Shown: positions 8,608 through 18,803 of the stretch, piece after piece
Layout of the letters: the number at the start of each line of letters is the position of its first letter
How positions within the stretch are numbered: the stretch's first letter is position 1
NCBI RefSeq assembly: GCF_003696345.1
Contig: NZ_RFLX01000001.1
Coordinates: forward strand, 248,001 to 312,000
DNA from: Teichococcus wenyumeiae
GTDB lineage: Bacteria > Pseudomonadota > Alphaproteobacteria > Acetobacterales > Acetobacteraceae
Reading direction: 5' to 3'
DNA length: 64,000 nucleotides
The notes under the pieces: generated by a model
The model's input: the letters and a program-made list of their open reading frames with translations, nothing else
Told to the model about the DNA's origin: nothing
The model's database searches: none
Program-made: the position numbers and the translations under genes

Positions 8608-9165
8608 ATGACCCCCATTGCCATCATGATCCTTGCTGTCAGCATGTCCGTGGACGCCTTCGCGGCCTCCATCGGGCGTGGCGCCGCGGCCGAGCGGACC
8701 CATTGGGGCGATGCCATGCGGGCGGGCGCCGTGTTCGGCGTGATCGAGGCCAGCACGCCCGTCATCGGCTGGGGGGCTGGCACAATGGCGGCGGGCTTCG
8801 TCACCGCCGTGGACCATTGGATCGCCTTTGTGCTGCTGGGCCTGGTCGGCGGCCGCATGCTGCTGGAGGCGATGCGGCGCCAGGAGGACGAGGCACCGTC
8901 CGGCCGCTCGTTCTGGGTGCTGGTGGCGACGGCGGTGGGCACCAGCCTGGACGCCATGGCGGTGGGCGTCTCACTGGCCTTCCTGGAGATCAATATCTGG
9001 GTCATCGCGGCCGCGATCGGCTTCGCGACCTTCTGCATGGCCACAGGCGGAATGCTGGCGGGGCGCCTGCTGGGCAGGCGCTTCGGCCGCTGGGCCGAGG
9101 GCCTGGGCGGCGCGGCGCTGATCCTGCTGGGTTCCAGCATCCTGTACGAACACCTGCTGGCCTGA
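8608..9165 (+). CDS. mntP: Manganese efflux pump MntP
   Basis: The 185-residue polytopic membrane protein has about six hydrophobic segments. It shows the two MntP/YebN acidic motifs: [14 protein letters not shown] in the first helix and the repeat copy [13 protein letters not shown] in the fourth. [12 protein letters not shown] also matches the family. It exports Mn(II) from the cytoplasm. The start at 8608 (MTPIAIMIL) is preceded by GGAG ten bases upstream. Longer in-frame readings from 8491 would run through the riboswitch and are rejected. The gene and its leader are flanked by two facing copies of the dispersed repeat. Confidence 0.93.
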   Translation: MTPIAIMILAVSMSVDAFAASIGRGAAAERTHWGDAMRAGAVFGVIEASTPVIGWGAGTMAAGFVTAVDHWIAFVLLGLVGGRMLLEAMRRQEDEAPSGRSFWVLVATAVGTSLDAMAVGVSLAFLEINIWVIAAAIGFATFCMATGGMLAGRLLGRRFGRWAEGLGGAALILLGSSILYEHLLA

Positions 9166-9237
9166 GCGCCGGCATCCGCTCGGGCGATCAGCCTGTTCGA
9201 TACGGGCCAAGCTCCGCCCGGCACCGGGAACCGGGCA

Positions 9238-9270
9238 TAAAAAAACGGGTGCCGCCGCAGGCGCACCCGT
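9238..9270 (-). terminator. Rho-independent terminator of purH
   Basis: Read on the minus strand, the 7-base arms ACGGGTG / CACCCGT (9264-9270 and 9245-9251), extended by a bulged GGCG/CGCC pair, are followed by a run of seven T (complement of 9239-9245). It lies 62 bases beyond the purH stop, just after a dispersed repeat copy. It is correctly oriented for purH. Confidence 0.8.
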
Positions 9271-9325
9271 GAACCCGAAGAAGAAAGAAGGGGGCCTGGG
9301 GGAATTCATTCCCCCAGACTTTCCC
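9271..9325 (-). repeat. Dispersed palindromic repeat, copy 2
   Basis: This copy, in reverse orientation, carries the palindrome GGGGGAATTCATTCCCCC and lies directly after purH. It is followed by the purH terminator. With copy 1 it brackets mntP. Confidence 0.85.
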
Positions 9326-9331
9326 CGGCTT

Positions 9332-10909
<1,578 letters not shown>

Positions 10910-11017
10910 GCGGCAAACCTTTCGGGCCGGGTGGCGCGTTCCGCGCCGGGATAGACCGTTGCGCCGCCCGGCTCAACCGAGGGCGGCGCAGGTCTGCCCC
11001 GCCAGGGCGGCGGCGGG

Positions 11018-11893
11018 CTATCCCTCGAAGGCGAAAGGCAGGGCCCGGCCGGCGGCGGCGGCGCGGACGCTGCCATGGCTTTCGCCCTCGAATTCCTGCA
11101 CCGCGATGGCGCCGAAGCGCCCGGCCACGGCATCCAGCCGCGCCGCCATCTGCCGGGCATTGTCGGCCATCACGCGGCGGCTGCCGCCCGGGCCGCCAGG
11201 GCCACCCGCATTGACGCGGGCGCGCCCTTCCAGCTCCCCGAAGGTGATCAGCAGCCGGGGCGGCGGGTCCGGCAGGCTGGGACGGGCTATGAAGGCCTCC
11301 GCCTCCCGCAGCAGTGGCGCGCCGCCGCGCCAGATGGAGGGGCTGGCCGCCACCCAGGTCGAAAAAGTCTCCGGCCGGATAAAGAGCGCGTGCAGCACGA
11401 AGAGCCCGCCATAGGAATGGCCGAACAGCGCCTGCCGCGCCGGGTCGATGCGGAAGGCTTCCTCCACCACCGGCTTCAGCTCGTCCTGGATCACCGCCAG
11501 CAGGGCATCGGCGCCGCCATTGCGGCTGCGGGCCTCGGGCGCGGGGGTGGTGTATTCGAAGTCGCGCCGCTCCGGCTCCGAATCGTCCAGCGGGAAGTCA
11601 ATGGCGACGATCACCCCCTGGTGCTCGTCGGCCAGCAGGCGGCAGGCGCCGGTCAGCAGCGGGAACATGGCATTGCCGTCAAGGGCATAGAGCACAGGCC
11701 AACCCTGTTCCGGCACCTCCCCCGGTGGCCAGGAGACCAGCACGCGGTAGCGGCGGCCATTGCGGGCGGTGAAGTCCCAGACCTCGGCGCGGGCCGGGAC
11801 ATAGGGCGCGCGGCCGGCGCCCCCCGCCCGCGCCGCGCCAGCCAATGCCAGTGCTGGAAGACCCCCCAGCAGGATCCGGCGCCGCAGCCTCAT
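11018..11893 (-). CDS. Secreted alpha/beta-hydrolase of the Fes/IroE esterase family
   Basis: The 291-residue protein starts at 11893, where AAGGAG lies six bases upstream; the frame continues to 11914. A signal peptide (MRLRRRILLGGLPALALAGAARA, split here at its arginines and hydrophobic core) directs export. The catalytic serine is in GHSYGGLFVLH, followed by ASPSIWRGG and the C-terminal His in EFEGESHGS. This is the esterase-D-like fold used by periplasmic siderophore esterases such as IroE, so it could cleave ester siderophores. A similar protein ends the catecholate locus at 43844-44674. It follows a lipoprotein hydrolase gene by 17 bases and probably shares its transcript. Confidence 0.75.
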   Translation of the reverse strand: MRLRRRILLGGLPALALAGAARAGGAGRAPYVPARAEVWDFTARNGRRYRVLVSWPPGEVPEQGWPVLYALDGNAMFPLLTGACRLLADEHQGVIVAIDFPLDDSEPERRDFEYTTPAPEARSRNGGADALLAVIQDELKPVVEEAFRIDPARQALFGHSYGGLFVLHALFIRPETFSTWVAASPSIWRGGAPLLREAEAFIARPSLPDPPPRLLITFGELEGRARVNAGGPGGPGGSRRVMADNARQMAARLDAVAGRFGAIAVQEFEGESHGSVRAAAAGRALPFAFEG

Positions 11894-11910
11894 GCCTCGC
11901 TCCTTTCCGC

Positions 11911-12972
11911 TCACTGTTCCGCCGCCAGCCAGGCCTCGCCCACGCGGTCGGCGCCCGAGGGCAGCGGCGCGCGGGGGTCGGCCATCCAGGCCAGCAGGTC
12001 GGCGGCCACCGTGCCGCGCACCTTGTCGCGCAGCAGCAGGTGGAAGCCCTCGGGATAACGCGCCAGGCGGGGCCCGGGCGGCATGCGGCGCAGCGCCGCC
12101 CGCGTCACGCCGGGCGGCACCACCGCGTCCTTGGCCCCTTGCAGGATCAGCACCGGCACGGCGCAGCAGCGCGGCAGGGCCTGGGTGGCACGGTCCATGG
12201 CATCCAGCAGGCCCCAGGCGGCATCGATGCGGGTGATCTTGATCACCAGAGGGTCGCGCCCGTTACGGCGCAGCGCGTCCAGGTTGTCGCTGGCCGAGAT
12301 GCCGCCGGCGGCGGCGGGGAAGCCCAGCGCCGGCACGCTGTGCGCCAGGGCCCAGAAGACCCCCACACCCACCGGCCCCACCGCGCCGCGCGACCAGAAG
12401 GCGGGGGCCAGCAGCACCAGCCCGTCGATCGGCGGCGGTGCCTCCCCCGTCTCGGCCAGCAGGGCGACGGCGGCGCCCATGCTTTCGCCCAGCAGGAACA
12501 GCGGCACATCCGGGTTGCGCGCCTTGAGATAGGCGGCGGCGGCGGCGGCATCGCGCGCCATGGTCTCGGTACCGGGCCAGTAGCCGCGGGAGGGCGCCTG
12601 GCCGAAGCCGCGCTGGTCGTAGGTATGCACCTCCACCCCCGCCGCCGTCAGTTGCCCGAGGCTGTCGAGCAGGAAATTGCCGCCATGCTCGTTGAAGCCG
12701 TGCAGGGCCAGCAGCAGGGCGCGGGGCGGGCCGCCTTCCGCGCGCCAGACCCGGTGGGGCAGCAGCGCGCCATCCGGTGCCGGGATCGGCTCGGCCAGCG
12801 GGGCGACAGGAACGGGGGCCTCGCCGCGCGGCACCTCGGCGACAGCCTTGGCGTCCAGGCCATAGCCCAGCGCGGCATCGCCCAATGGCACGACCTGCGG
12901 CGCGCAGCCGGCCAATGCCAGCGCGGCGGCCAGCAGCCAGAACAGCCCGGAAGCCCGTATGCGGTGCGGCAT
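11911..12972 (-). CDS. Lipoprotein alpha/beta-hydrolase (monoacylglycerol-lipase-like, S33)
   Basis: The protein is 353 residues from ATG 12972. Its N-terminus MPHRIRASG is followed by a hydrophobic segment ending in the lipobox LALAGC, so it is probably lipidated at that Cys. The catalytic core shows LHGFNEHGGNF, the nucleophile GESMGAAV and a C-terminal His in PEGFHLLLRD, with ILQGAKDAVVPP placing the acid residue. This resembles serine aminopeptidase S33/lysophospholipase proteins. The substrate is not evident. The reading frame reaches 13044, but only the shorter start gives a sensible signal peptide. No clear ribosome site is seen before it. Confidence 0.78.
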   Translation of the reverse strand: MPHRIRASGLFWLLAAALALAGCAPQVVPLGDAALGYGLDAKAVAEVPRGEAPVPVAPLAEPIPAPDGALLPHRVWRAEGGPPRALLLALHGFNEHGGNFLLDSLGQLTAAGVEVHTYDQRGFGQAPSRGYWPGTETMARDAAAAAAYLKARNPDVPLFLLGESMGAAVALLAETGEAPPPIDGLVLLAPAFWSRGAVGPVGVGVFWALAHSVPALGFPAAAGGISASDNLDALRRNGRDPLVIKITRIDAAWGLLDAMDRATQALPRCCAVPVLILQGAKDAVVPPGVTRAALRRMPPGPRLARYPEGFHLLLRDKVRGTVAADLLAWMADPRAPLPSGADRVGEAWLAAEQ

Positions 12973-13222
12973 GGCGAGTGAAATAGCGGTTCCGTGGGGC
13001 AGCGGTAAATGCGGCGCCCGGCACGAAAAGCCTTGCCATTTCATGACAGGAACTTCATGTTCGCTGTGATCCGGGCCCCTCTGGCGACCGGGCGGTGCTC
13101 CATGCCGAGCCCGTCCTCGTGATGTCGGATCGACTTCTCGCGCAACCGGGCCCGGCGCGCTTCCACCTCACGGACGAGTTGCGTTCGCGTGGCCGGGCCC
13201 CTTTCTGGAGGAGCCTTTCGGC

Positions 13223-14221
13223 ATGGAAGCCTCACCTGTCTTCTGGGTCGCGTTCAACGCGGCCGTCCTGGGCCTGCTGCTGCTCGACCTTGGCGTCTTC
13301 GCCAAGAAGAGCCCCAATGGCGAACCCGCGCCGGTGCCCGTCCGCACCGCGCTGATCAAGTCCGCCGCCTATATCGCGCTGGCCGGCGCCTTCTTTGTCT
13401 GGCTGCGCATGACCTATGGCGACACGCCGGAGGAACGGGCGACCAAGAGCCTGGAATTCCTCACCGGCTACGTCATCGAATGGTCGCTCTCAGTCGACAA
13501 CATCTTCGTCTTCGTGCTGCTCTTCGCCAAATTCGGCGTGCCGGCAGCCTACCAGCACCGCGTGCTCTTCTGGGGCATCCTGGGCGCGCTGGTGATGCGT
13601 GGCGTGATGATCCTGGTCGGCACCGCCCTGCTGCGGGAATTCGACTGGCTGATGGTGGTCTTCGGCCTGTTCCTGGTGTGGTCCGGCTACAAGATGCTGC
13701 GCTCCGCCGATGAGGAGGAAGACCCGACCGGCAGCCCCATCCTGGCCTGGCTGCGCCGCCACCTGCCGGTGACGGACAGCTACCGCGGCAATGCCTTCAC
13801 GGTGCGCGAAGCCGGCAAGCTGATGGTCACGCCGCTGCTGCTGGTGCTGGTGCTGATCGAGCTGACGGACCTCTTCTTCGCGCTGGACAGCATCCCGGCC
13901 ATCTTCGCCGTCTCCACCGACCCCTTCATCGTCTACACGGCCAATGTCTTCGCCATCCTGGGCCTGCGGGCGATGTACTTCGCCCTCGCCGGCGTCATCC
14001 ACCGCTTCAAGTACCTGAAGCACGGCCTCTCGATCGTGCTGATGATCGTGGGCGTGAAGATGCTGGCCAACTGGTACGCGGGCGGCAAAGCAATCCCGGT
14101 GGAATACGCCCTGATGGTCACGGGCGGCATCATTGCCGGTTCCATCGCGCTTTCGCTCTGGAAGACGCGCGGGCAGCCGGTGGTGGACGAGCACCCGAAG
14201 GTGATCGAACAGGAGCAGTGA
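13223..14221 (+). CDS. TerC/Alx-family membrane protein
   Basis: The 332-residue protein has about nine hydrophobic helices and the two TerC acidic motifs, EWSLSVDNIFVFVLLF near residues 86-101 and ELTDLFFALDSIPAIF near residues 214-229. These acidic residues are thought to bind divalent metal. Alx, the E. coli homologue, exports Mn(II) and is linked to alkaline response and to a riboswitch. Here the roughly 180-base leader shows no GGGGAGTAG riboswitch signature. GGAGGAGCC upstream supports the ATG at 13223. A dispersed repeat follows the stop by a few bases and may help end transcription. With mntP it makes two manganese-type exporters in 6 kb. Confidence 0.9.
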   Translation: MEASPVFWVAFNAAVLGLLLLDLGVFAKKSPNGEPAPVPVRTALIKSAAYIALAGAFFVWLRMTYGDTPEERATKSLEFLTGYVIEWSLSVDNIFVFVLLFAKFGVPAAYQHRVLFWGILGALVMRGVMILVGTALLREFDWLMVVFGLFLVWSGYKMLRSADEEEDPTGSPILAWLRRHLPVTDSYRGNAFTVREAGKLMVTPLLLVLVLIELTDLFFALDSIPAIFAVSTDPFIVYTANVFAILGLRAMYFALAGVIHRFKYLKHGLSIVLMIVGVKMLANWYAGGKAIPVEYALMVTGGIIAGSIALSLWKTRGQPVVDEHPKVIEQEQ

Positions 14222-14226
14222 CAGCA

Positions 14227-14273
14227 CTGGGGGGAATGAATTCCCCCCAGGCCCCCCTTCTTTTGTTTTGCCT
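14227..14273 (+). repeat. Dispersed palindromic repeat, copy 3
   Basis: The palindrome has 11-base arms with a two-base centre. The tail reads CTTCTTTTGTTTTG, which is T-richer than usual. It sits right after the terC stop. Confidence 0.85.
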
Positions 14274-14394
14274 GTTTTCGGGTGGGCCTGCGGCCGCACC
14301 CCGGAATGGATACGGGGGTTGATGACCTCCGGCGACTGCGCGGGCCGCCCGAGTGGCCCCTGTTTCCGGCGCCATCTGCGCCGTTCAGCTCCAG

Positions 14395-14446
14395 CTCGAA
14401 GAAGAAAGATGGGGGTCCGGGGGAATTCCTTCCCCCGGCCTTCCTT
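14395..14446 (-). repeat. Dispersed palindromic repeat, copy 4
   Basis: This reverse copy starts CTCGAAGAAGAAAGATGGGG and ends in the palindrome around GGGGGAATTCCTTCCCCC. It faces copy 3 across about 120 bases and lies about 80 bases before the zinc-finger gene. Confidence 0.85.
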
Positions 14447-14526
14447 TTCCCACCGCCCTTTGCCCCGCGCGCCCGTTCGCCTTATGGTCCGGCCCACCCC
14501 TGCCGCATGATCCGGAACCCAGGCCG

Positions 14527-14751
14527 ATGCGTGACGAGAAACTGACCGGCTACACCCCCAAGGCCACTCCCGGCGTGACGCCGGAGGAGACCATCACCGT
14601 GCACAGCCGCGTGGTCCCCTGCGACAATGGCGGTGGCGCACTGGGTCATCCCCTGGTCTATCTGCGCATCGAGGACCGGCAGGTGACCTGCCCCTATTGC
14701 TCCCGCACCTATGTGCTGGCCGAGGGTGCCGGGGACGATGGCCATCACTAA
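14527..14751 (+). CDS. CHCC zinc-finger protein
   Basis: The 74-residue protein carries the spacing Cys...His...CysxxCys: VVPCDNGGGALGHP, then VTCPYCSRTYVL. This is the zf-CHCC domain, shared with the NDUFS6 accessory subunit of mitochondrial complex I and with short proteins common in alphaproteobacteria. It probably binds zinc; its role here is not known. The start at 14527 (MRDEKLTGYTP) is chosen because it gives the family's usual length; the frame is open upstream to 14353. The end overlaps the start of polA by 14 bases, so the two are probably co-translated. Confidence 0.82.
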   Translation: MRDEKLTGYTPKATPGVTPEETITVHSRVVPCDNGGGALGHPLVYLRIEDRQVTCPYCSRTYVLAEGAGDDGHH

Positions 14752-17608
14752 GGGGGCCGCTGGCCCGGCGGACCTTCCGGCCGAGGTGGTGCGGCAGGAC
14801 AAGCCGCACCTCATCCTGGTCGATGGCTCGGGCTATATCTTCCGCGCCTTCCATGCCCTGCCGCCGATGACGCGGCCGGATGGCGTGCCGGTGAATGCCG
14901 TCTTCGGCTTCACCAGCATGCTGGGCAATTTCCTGACCAAGCATGCGGGCAGCCATATCGCGGTGGTCTTCGACCGCTCCCGCGTCACCTTCCGCAACCA
15001 GATCTATGCCGACTACAAGGCCCACCGCCCCGAGCCGCCGCCGGAGCTGGTGCCGCAGTTCGCGCTGATCCGGGAAGCCACGGCCGCCTTCGGCGTTGCC
15101 TGCCTGGAGCTGGAGAATTACGAGGCCGACGACCTGATCGCCGCCTATGCCAAGGCCTTCTCGGCCGAGGGCGGGCAGGTGACGGTGGTCTCCTCCGACA
15201 AGGACCTGATGCAGCTTGTCGGGCCCAACGTGCAGCTGCTGGACCCGATCAAGCAGAAGCCGATCCGCGAGCCCGAGGTCTTCGAGAAGTTCGGCGTCAC
15301 ACCGGACAAGGTGGTGGAGGTCCAGGCCCTGGCCGGCGACAGCACGGACAACGTGCCCGGCGTGCCCGGCATCGGCCTCAAGACCGCCGCCCAACTGATC
15401 CAGGAATATGGCGACCTGGAGAACCTGCTGGCCTGCGCCGGGCAGATCAAGCAGCCCAAGCGGCGCGAGTCGCTGCAGAATTTCGCCGAGCAGGCGCGCA
15501 TCAGCCGCCAGCTGGTGCTGCTGGATGCCGACGCCCCGCTGCCCCGGCCGATCGACGAATTGCTGGCCCAGCCGCCGGAGCCCGGCAAGCTGGCCATCTT
15601 CCTGCGCGACCAGGGCTTCCGCTCCCTGCTGCACCGGATGGGGCTGGAGGGCGACAGCGGCGCCCCGGCCACCAGCCAGCCGCGCCATGCCCCCGCCATC
15701 CTGGCCCAGGCCGAGCCGGTCGGTGCACCGCCTGAGGACGCGCCCGCCTTCGGCCCCTACGAGACTGTCACCGATCTCGACACCCTGAACCGCTGGGTGG
15801 AGGAGGCGCGCGCCGCCGGCACCGTGGCGCTGGATACCGAGACGGACAGCCTGGACGCGCTGCATGCCAGGCTGGTCGGCATCTCGCTGGCCATCGCACC
15901 CGGCCGCGCCTGCTACATTCCGCTGGCCCATGGCCCGAAGCCCGGCAATGGCGACATGCTGGAAGCGGCGCCCGTGGCCCCGGTGCAGATCCCGCTGCGC
16001 GAGGCGCTCTCCGCCCTGCAGCCGCTGCTGGAAGACCCCGGCACGCTGAAGGTGCTGCACAACGCCAAGTACGACCTGGAGGTGCTCGGCCGCCCGCAGG
16101 CCGAGGGCGCCAACAGCGGCATCGAGGTCTCGCCGGTCGATGACACCATGCTGATCTCCTACAGCATGGATGCCGGCCGCCACGGCCATGGGATGGACGA
16201 GCTGTCGCTGCGCCACCTTGGCCACAGCCCCATCCCCTACGACCAGGTCACCGGCACCGGACGCAACCGCGTCCCCTTCTCCCAGGTCGACCTGGAGAAG
16301 GCGACGGCCTATGCGGCCGAGGATGCCGATGTCACGCTGCGGCTGTGGCAGATGCTCAAGCCCCGGCTGCGCAGCGACAAGGCGCTCGCGCTCTACGAGC
16401 AGATCGAGCGCCGCATGATCGGCGTGCTGAAGCAGATGGAGATGGAGGGCATCCGCGTCGACGGCGTCGAGCTGGCCCGCATCGGCGAGGATTTCTCCCA
16501 GCGCATGGTGACGCTGGAGCAGAAGATCCACGAGCTGGCCGGCCGCCCATTCAATGTCGGCTCCCCCAAGCAGCTCGGCGAAATCCTCTTCGACGAGATG
16601 AAGCTGCCTGGCGGCAAGCGCGGCAAGGCCGGCGCCTGGGGCACCGATGCTGCGGTGCTGGAGGACCTTTCCGCCCGCGGGCATGAATTGCCCAAGACGG
16701 TGCTGCACTGGCGCCAGCTTTCCAAGCTGAAGTCGACCTATGTGGAAGGGCTGGCGGCGCAGCTCGACCCACGCGATGGCCGCGTCCACACCGACTTCTC
16801 CATGGCCATCACCTCGACGGGCCGGCTGTCCTCCACCGAGCCGAACCTGCAGAACATCCCGATCCGGACCGAGGAAGGCGTGCGCATCCGCCGCGCCTTC
16901 GTGGCCTCACCCGGCCATGTGCTGCTGGCCGCCGACTATTCGCAGATCGAGTTGCGCCTGCTGGCGCATCTGGCCGATGTGCCCAGCCTGCGCGATGCCT
17001 TCGCCAAGGACGAGGACATCCATAGCCGCACGGCGGCCGATATCTTCAAGCTGGAGCCGGACAAGGTGGACCGCGAGGCCCGGCGCCGCGCCAAGACCAT
17101 CAACTTCGGCATCATCTACGGCATGTCGGCCTTTGGGCTGGCCGCGCGCCTGGGCATCGGCCCGGGTGAGGCCAAGGGCATCATCGACGCCTATTTCGCC
17201 CAGTATCCCGGCATCCGCGCCGAGATGGAGCGGCTGAAGGAAGAGGCCCGCATCAACGGCTTCGTGCTGACGCCCTTCGGCCGCAAGCTCTGGATCGATG
17301 GCATCACCTCCAAGGACATGTCCCGCCGGGGCAATGCCGAGCGCGCCGCCATCAACGCCCCCTTCCAGGGCGGCGCGGCCGAGATCATCAAGCGCGCCAT
17401 GGTGCGGATGCCCAAGGCCCTGAAGGATGCCGGGCTGGACGCGAAGATGCTGCTGCAGGTGCATGACGAACTGCTGTTCGAAGTGCCGCAGGGGCAGCTC
17501 ACCGCAACCTCCGCCGTGGTGAAGCAGGTGATGGAAAGCGTGGCCGAGTTGCGCGTGCCGCTGCGCGCCGAGATCGGCCATGGGGCGAACTGGGCCGAGG
17601 CCCACTGA
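14738..17608 (+). CDS. polA: DNA polymerase I
   Basis: The protein is about 956 residues with all three domains. The 5'-3' exonuclease (about 20-310) has HLILVDGSGYIFRAFHAL and VSSDKDLMQLV. The 3'-5' exonuclease (about 340-540) keeps the DxE pair in ALDTETDSLDAL and the AAEDADVTLRLW motif, so proofreading looks intact. The polymerase (about 570-956) has motif A LLAADYSQIELRLLAHL, the finger helix RRRAKTINFGIIYG and motif C LQVHDELLFE. It fills gaps in repair and Okazaki-fragment processing. The start at 14738 (MAITKG) lies inside the end of the zinc-finger gene; a further in-frame start at 14711 is less likely. A GC-rich hairpin follows the stop. Confidence 0.97.
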   Translation: MAITKGAAGPADLPAEVVRQDKPHLILVDGSGYIFRAFHALPPMTRPDGVPVNAVFGFTSMLGNFLTKHAGSHIAVVFDRSRVTFRNQIYADYKAHRPEPPPELVPQFALIREATAAFGVACLELENYEADDLIAAYAKAFSAEGGQVTVVSSDKDLMQLVGPNVQLLDPIKQKPIREPEVFEKFGVTPDKVVEVQALAGDSTDNVPGVPGIGLKTAAQLIQEYGDLENLLACAGQIKQPKRRESLQNFAEQARISRQLVLLDADAPLPRPIDELLAQPPEPGKLAIFLRDQGFRSLLHRMGLEGDSGAPATSQPRHAPAILAQAEPVGAPPEDAPAFGPYETVTDLDTLNRWVEEARAAGTVALDTETDSLDALHARLVGISLAIAPGRACYIPLAHGPKPGNGDMLEAAPVAPVQIPLREALSALQPLLEDPGTLKVLHNAKYDLEVLGRPQAEGANSGIEVSPVDDTMLISYSMDAGRHGHGMDELSLRHLGHSPIPYDQVTGTGRNRVPFSQVDLEKATAYAAEDADVTLRLWQMLKPRLRSDKALALYEQIERRMIGVLKQMEMEGIRVDGVELARIGEDFSQRMVTLEQKIHELAGRPFNVGSPKQLGEILFDEMKLPGGKRGKAGAWGTDAAVLEDLSARGHELPKTVLHWRQLSKLKSTYVEGLAAQLDPRDGRVHTDFSMAITSTGRLSSTEPNLQNIPIRTEEGVRIRRAFVASPGHVLLAADYSQIELRLLAHLADVPSLRDAFAKDEDIHSRTAADIFKLEPDKVDREARRRAKTINFGIIYGMSAFGLAARLGIGPGEAKGIIDAYFAQYPGIRAEMERLKEEARINGFVLTPFGRKLWIDGITSKDMSRRGNAERAAINAPFQGGAAEIIKRAMVRMPKALKDAGLDAKMLLQVHDELLFEVPQGQLTATSAVVKQVMESVAELRVPLRAEIGHGANWAEAH

Positions 17609-17614
17609 GGCCAA

Positions 17615-17646
17615 GGAAAGCGGCCTGGGACGACCGGCCGCTTTCC
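17615..17646 (+). terminator. Hairpin after polA
   Basis: Perfect 11-base arms GGAAAGCGGCC (17615-17625) and GGCCGCTTTCC (17636-17646) enclose a 10-base loop. The structure begins seven bases after the polA stop. There is no T run behind it, so it may be a weak or factor-assisted terminator or an RNA-protecting 3' end. Confidence 0.6.
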
Positions 17647-17900
17647 CACCCAGGAGGCCTCGCCCGAGCACAGCAGTTTCTGCTCCGGGATCGGGCGATA
17701 TGCCATCCGCAGGTCGCCGGCCTTGTCGAACCACCGGGCCGGCGGCCCTGAACGGTGGCGGCAGCCTCTCTATGCCGCACAGCGGCTCCCGGAGCCATTT
17801 CGCCACCCCCGCAGAAGGCCGCGGCAGCGCCCCCTGCCCTTCATTTTCGTCTCGCTCCGTGCCACTTTGGCGTTCCGCATTCTCAATAGGAGCAAGGCCC

Positions 17901-18770
17901 ATGGCTGGCGTCTTCTGGCACAACGGAAACTGGTCCACCGAGGAGCCGAAGCTGCTGGGCCCAATGGACCATGCCTTCTGGCTCGGCTCCATCGTCTTCG
18001 ACGGCGCGCGCGCCATCCGTGGCCTGGTGCCGGACCTGGACCTGCATTGCGCCCGCGCCATTCAGAGCGCGCAGAACATGGGCATGAAGCCCGGCCTGGA
18101 TGCCCGCGCCATCGAGGCCCTGTGCCGTGAGGGCGTTGCCAAGATGCCGGCCGATGCCGAGCTGTATATCCGCCCGCAGTTCTTCATCCGCCGCGGCATC
18201 GGCGCCGCCTTCCCGGACCCGGACAGCACCGAGTTCGTGCTCTCCATCTATGACGCGCCGATGCCGGATGCCTCGCAGGGCTTCTCCGCCTGCCTGGTGC
18301 CGGAGCGCCGCCCGGCGCCGGACATGGCGCCCACCAATGCCAAGGCCTCGGCGCTCTACCCGAATTCCTCCCGCGCCGCCGCCTCCGCCCGCGACAAGGG
18401 CTTCAACAACGCCGTGCTCTGCGACTTCGAGGGCAATGTGGCCGAATTCGCCACCTCTAACCTGATGATGGTCAAGGACGGCGTGGTGATGACGCCGGTG
18501 GCCAACAACACCTTCCTGGCCGGCATCACCCGCACCCGCGTGCTGACCCTGCTGCGCGAGGCCGGCATCGAGGCCCGCGAATGCACGGTGACGCCGCAGA
18601 TGCTGCGCGAGGCGGATGAGATCTTCGCCACCGGCAATTTCGGCAAGGTGCAGTTCTGCACCAACTTCGAGGGCCGCAAGCTGCCGATCGGCCCGATCGG
18701 CACCAAGGCGCGCGAGCTGTATTTCGCCTGGGCGGAATCCACCTCCCGCATGCTGCCGAAGGCCGCGTGA
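17901..18770 (+). CDS. ilvE: Branched-chain amino acid aminotransferase (class IV)
   Basis: The 289-residue protein belongs to the fold-type IV PLP aminotransferases. WLGSIVFDGARAIRG, the likely PLP lysine in TNAKASALYPNS, and GNVAEFATSNLMMVKDGV are family features; NFGKVQFCTNFEGRKL is closer to a subgroup of BCAT-like enzymes than to E. coli IlvE. It probably exchanges amino groups between glutamate and branched-chain 2-oxo acids. A D-amino acid or aminodeoxychorismate-type activity cannot be excluded. TAGGAG eight bases before ATG 17901 fixes the start; the frame is open back to 17580. It has its own 292-base upstream region after polA. Confidence 0.82.
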   Translation: MAGVFWHNGNWSTEEPKLLGPMDHAFWLGSIVFDGARAIRGLVPDLDLHCARAIQSAQNMGMKPGLDARAIEALCREGVAKMPADAELYIRPQFFIRRGIGAAFPDPDSTEFVLSIYDAPMPDASQGFSACLVPERRPAPDMAPTNAKASALYPNSSRAAASARDKGFNNAVLCDFEGNVAEFATSNLMMVKDGVVMTPVANNTFLAGITRTRVLTLLREAGIEARECTVTPQMLREADEIFATGNFGKVQFCTNFEGRKLPIGPIGTKARELYFAWAESTSRMLPKAA

Positions 18771-18803
18771 AGCGGCCGCGCCAGACCAAGGCCGCCTGAG
18801 GCC

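Larger units (their letters stand above)
14222..14526. other. Intergenic region with a facing pair of dispersed repeats
   Basis: The 305-base gap after terC holds repeat copies at 14227-14273 (plus) and 14395-14446 (minus) with about 120 bases between their tails. The first copy forms an 11-base hairpin with arms CTGGGGGGAAT and ATTCCCCCCAG, followed by CTTCTTTTGTTTTG, so it could terminate terC. No protein-coding signal was seen in the gap. Confidence 0.7.
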
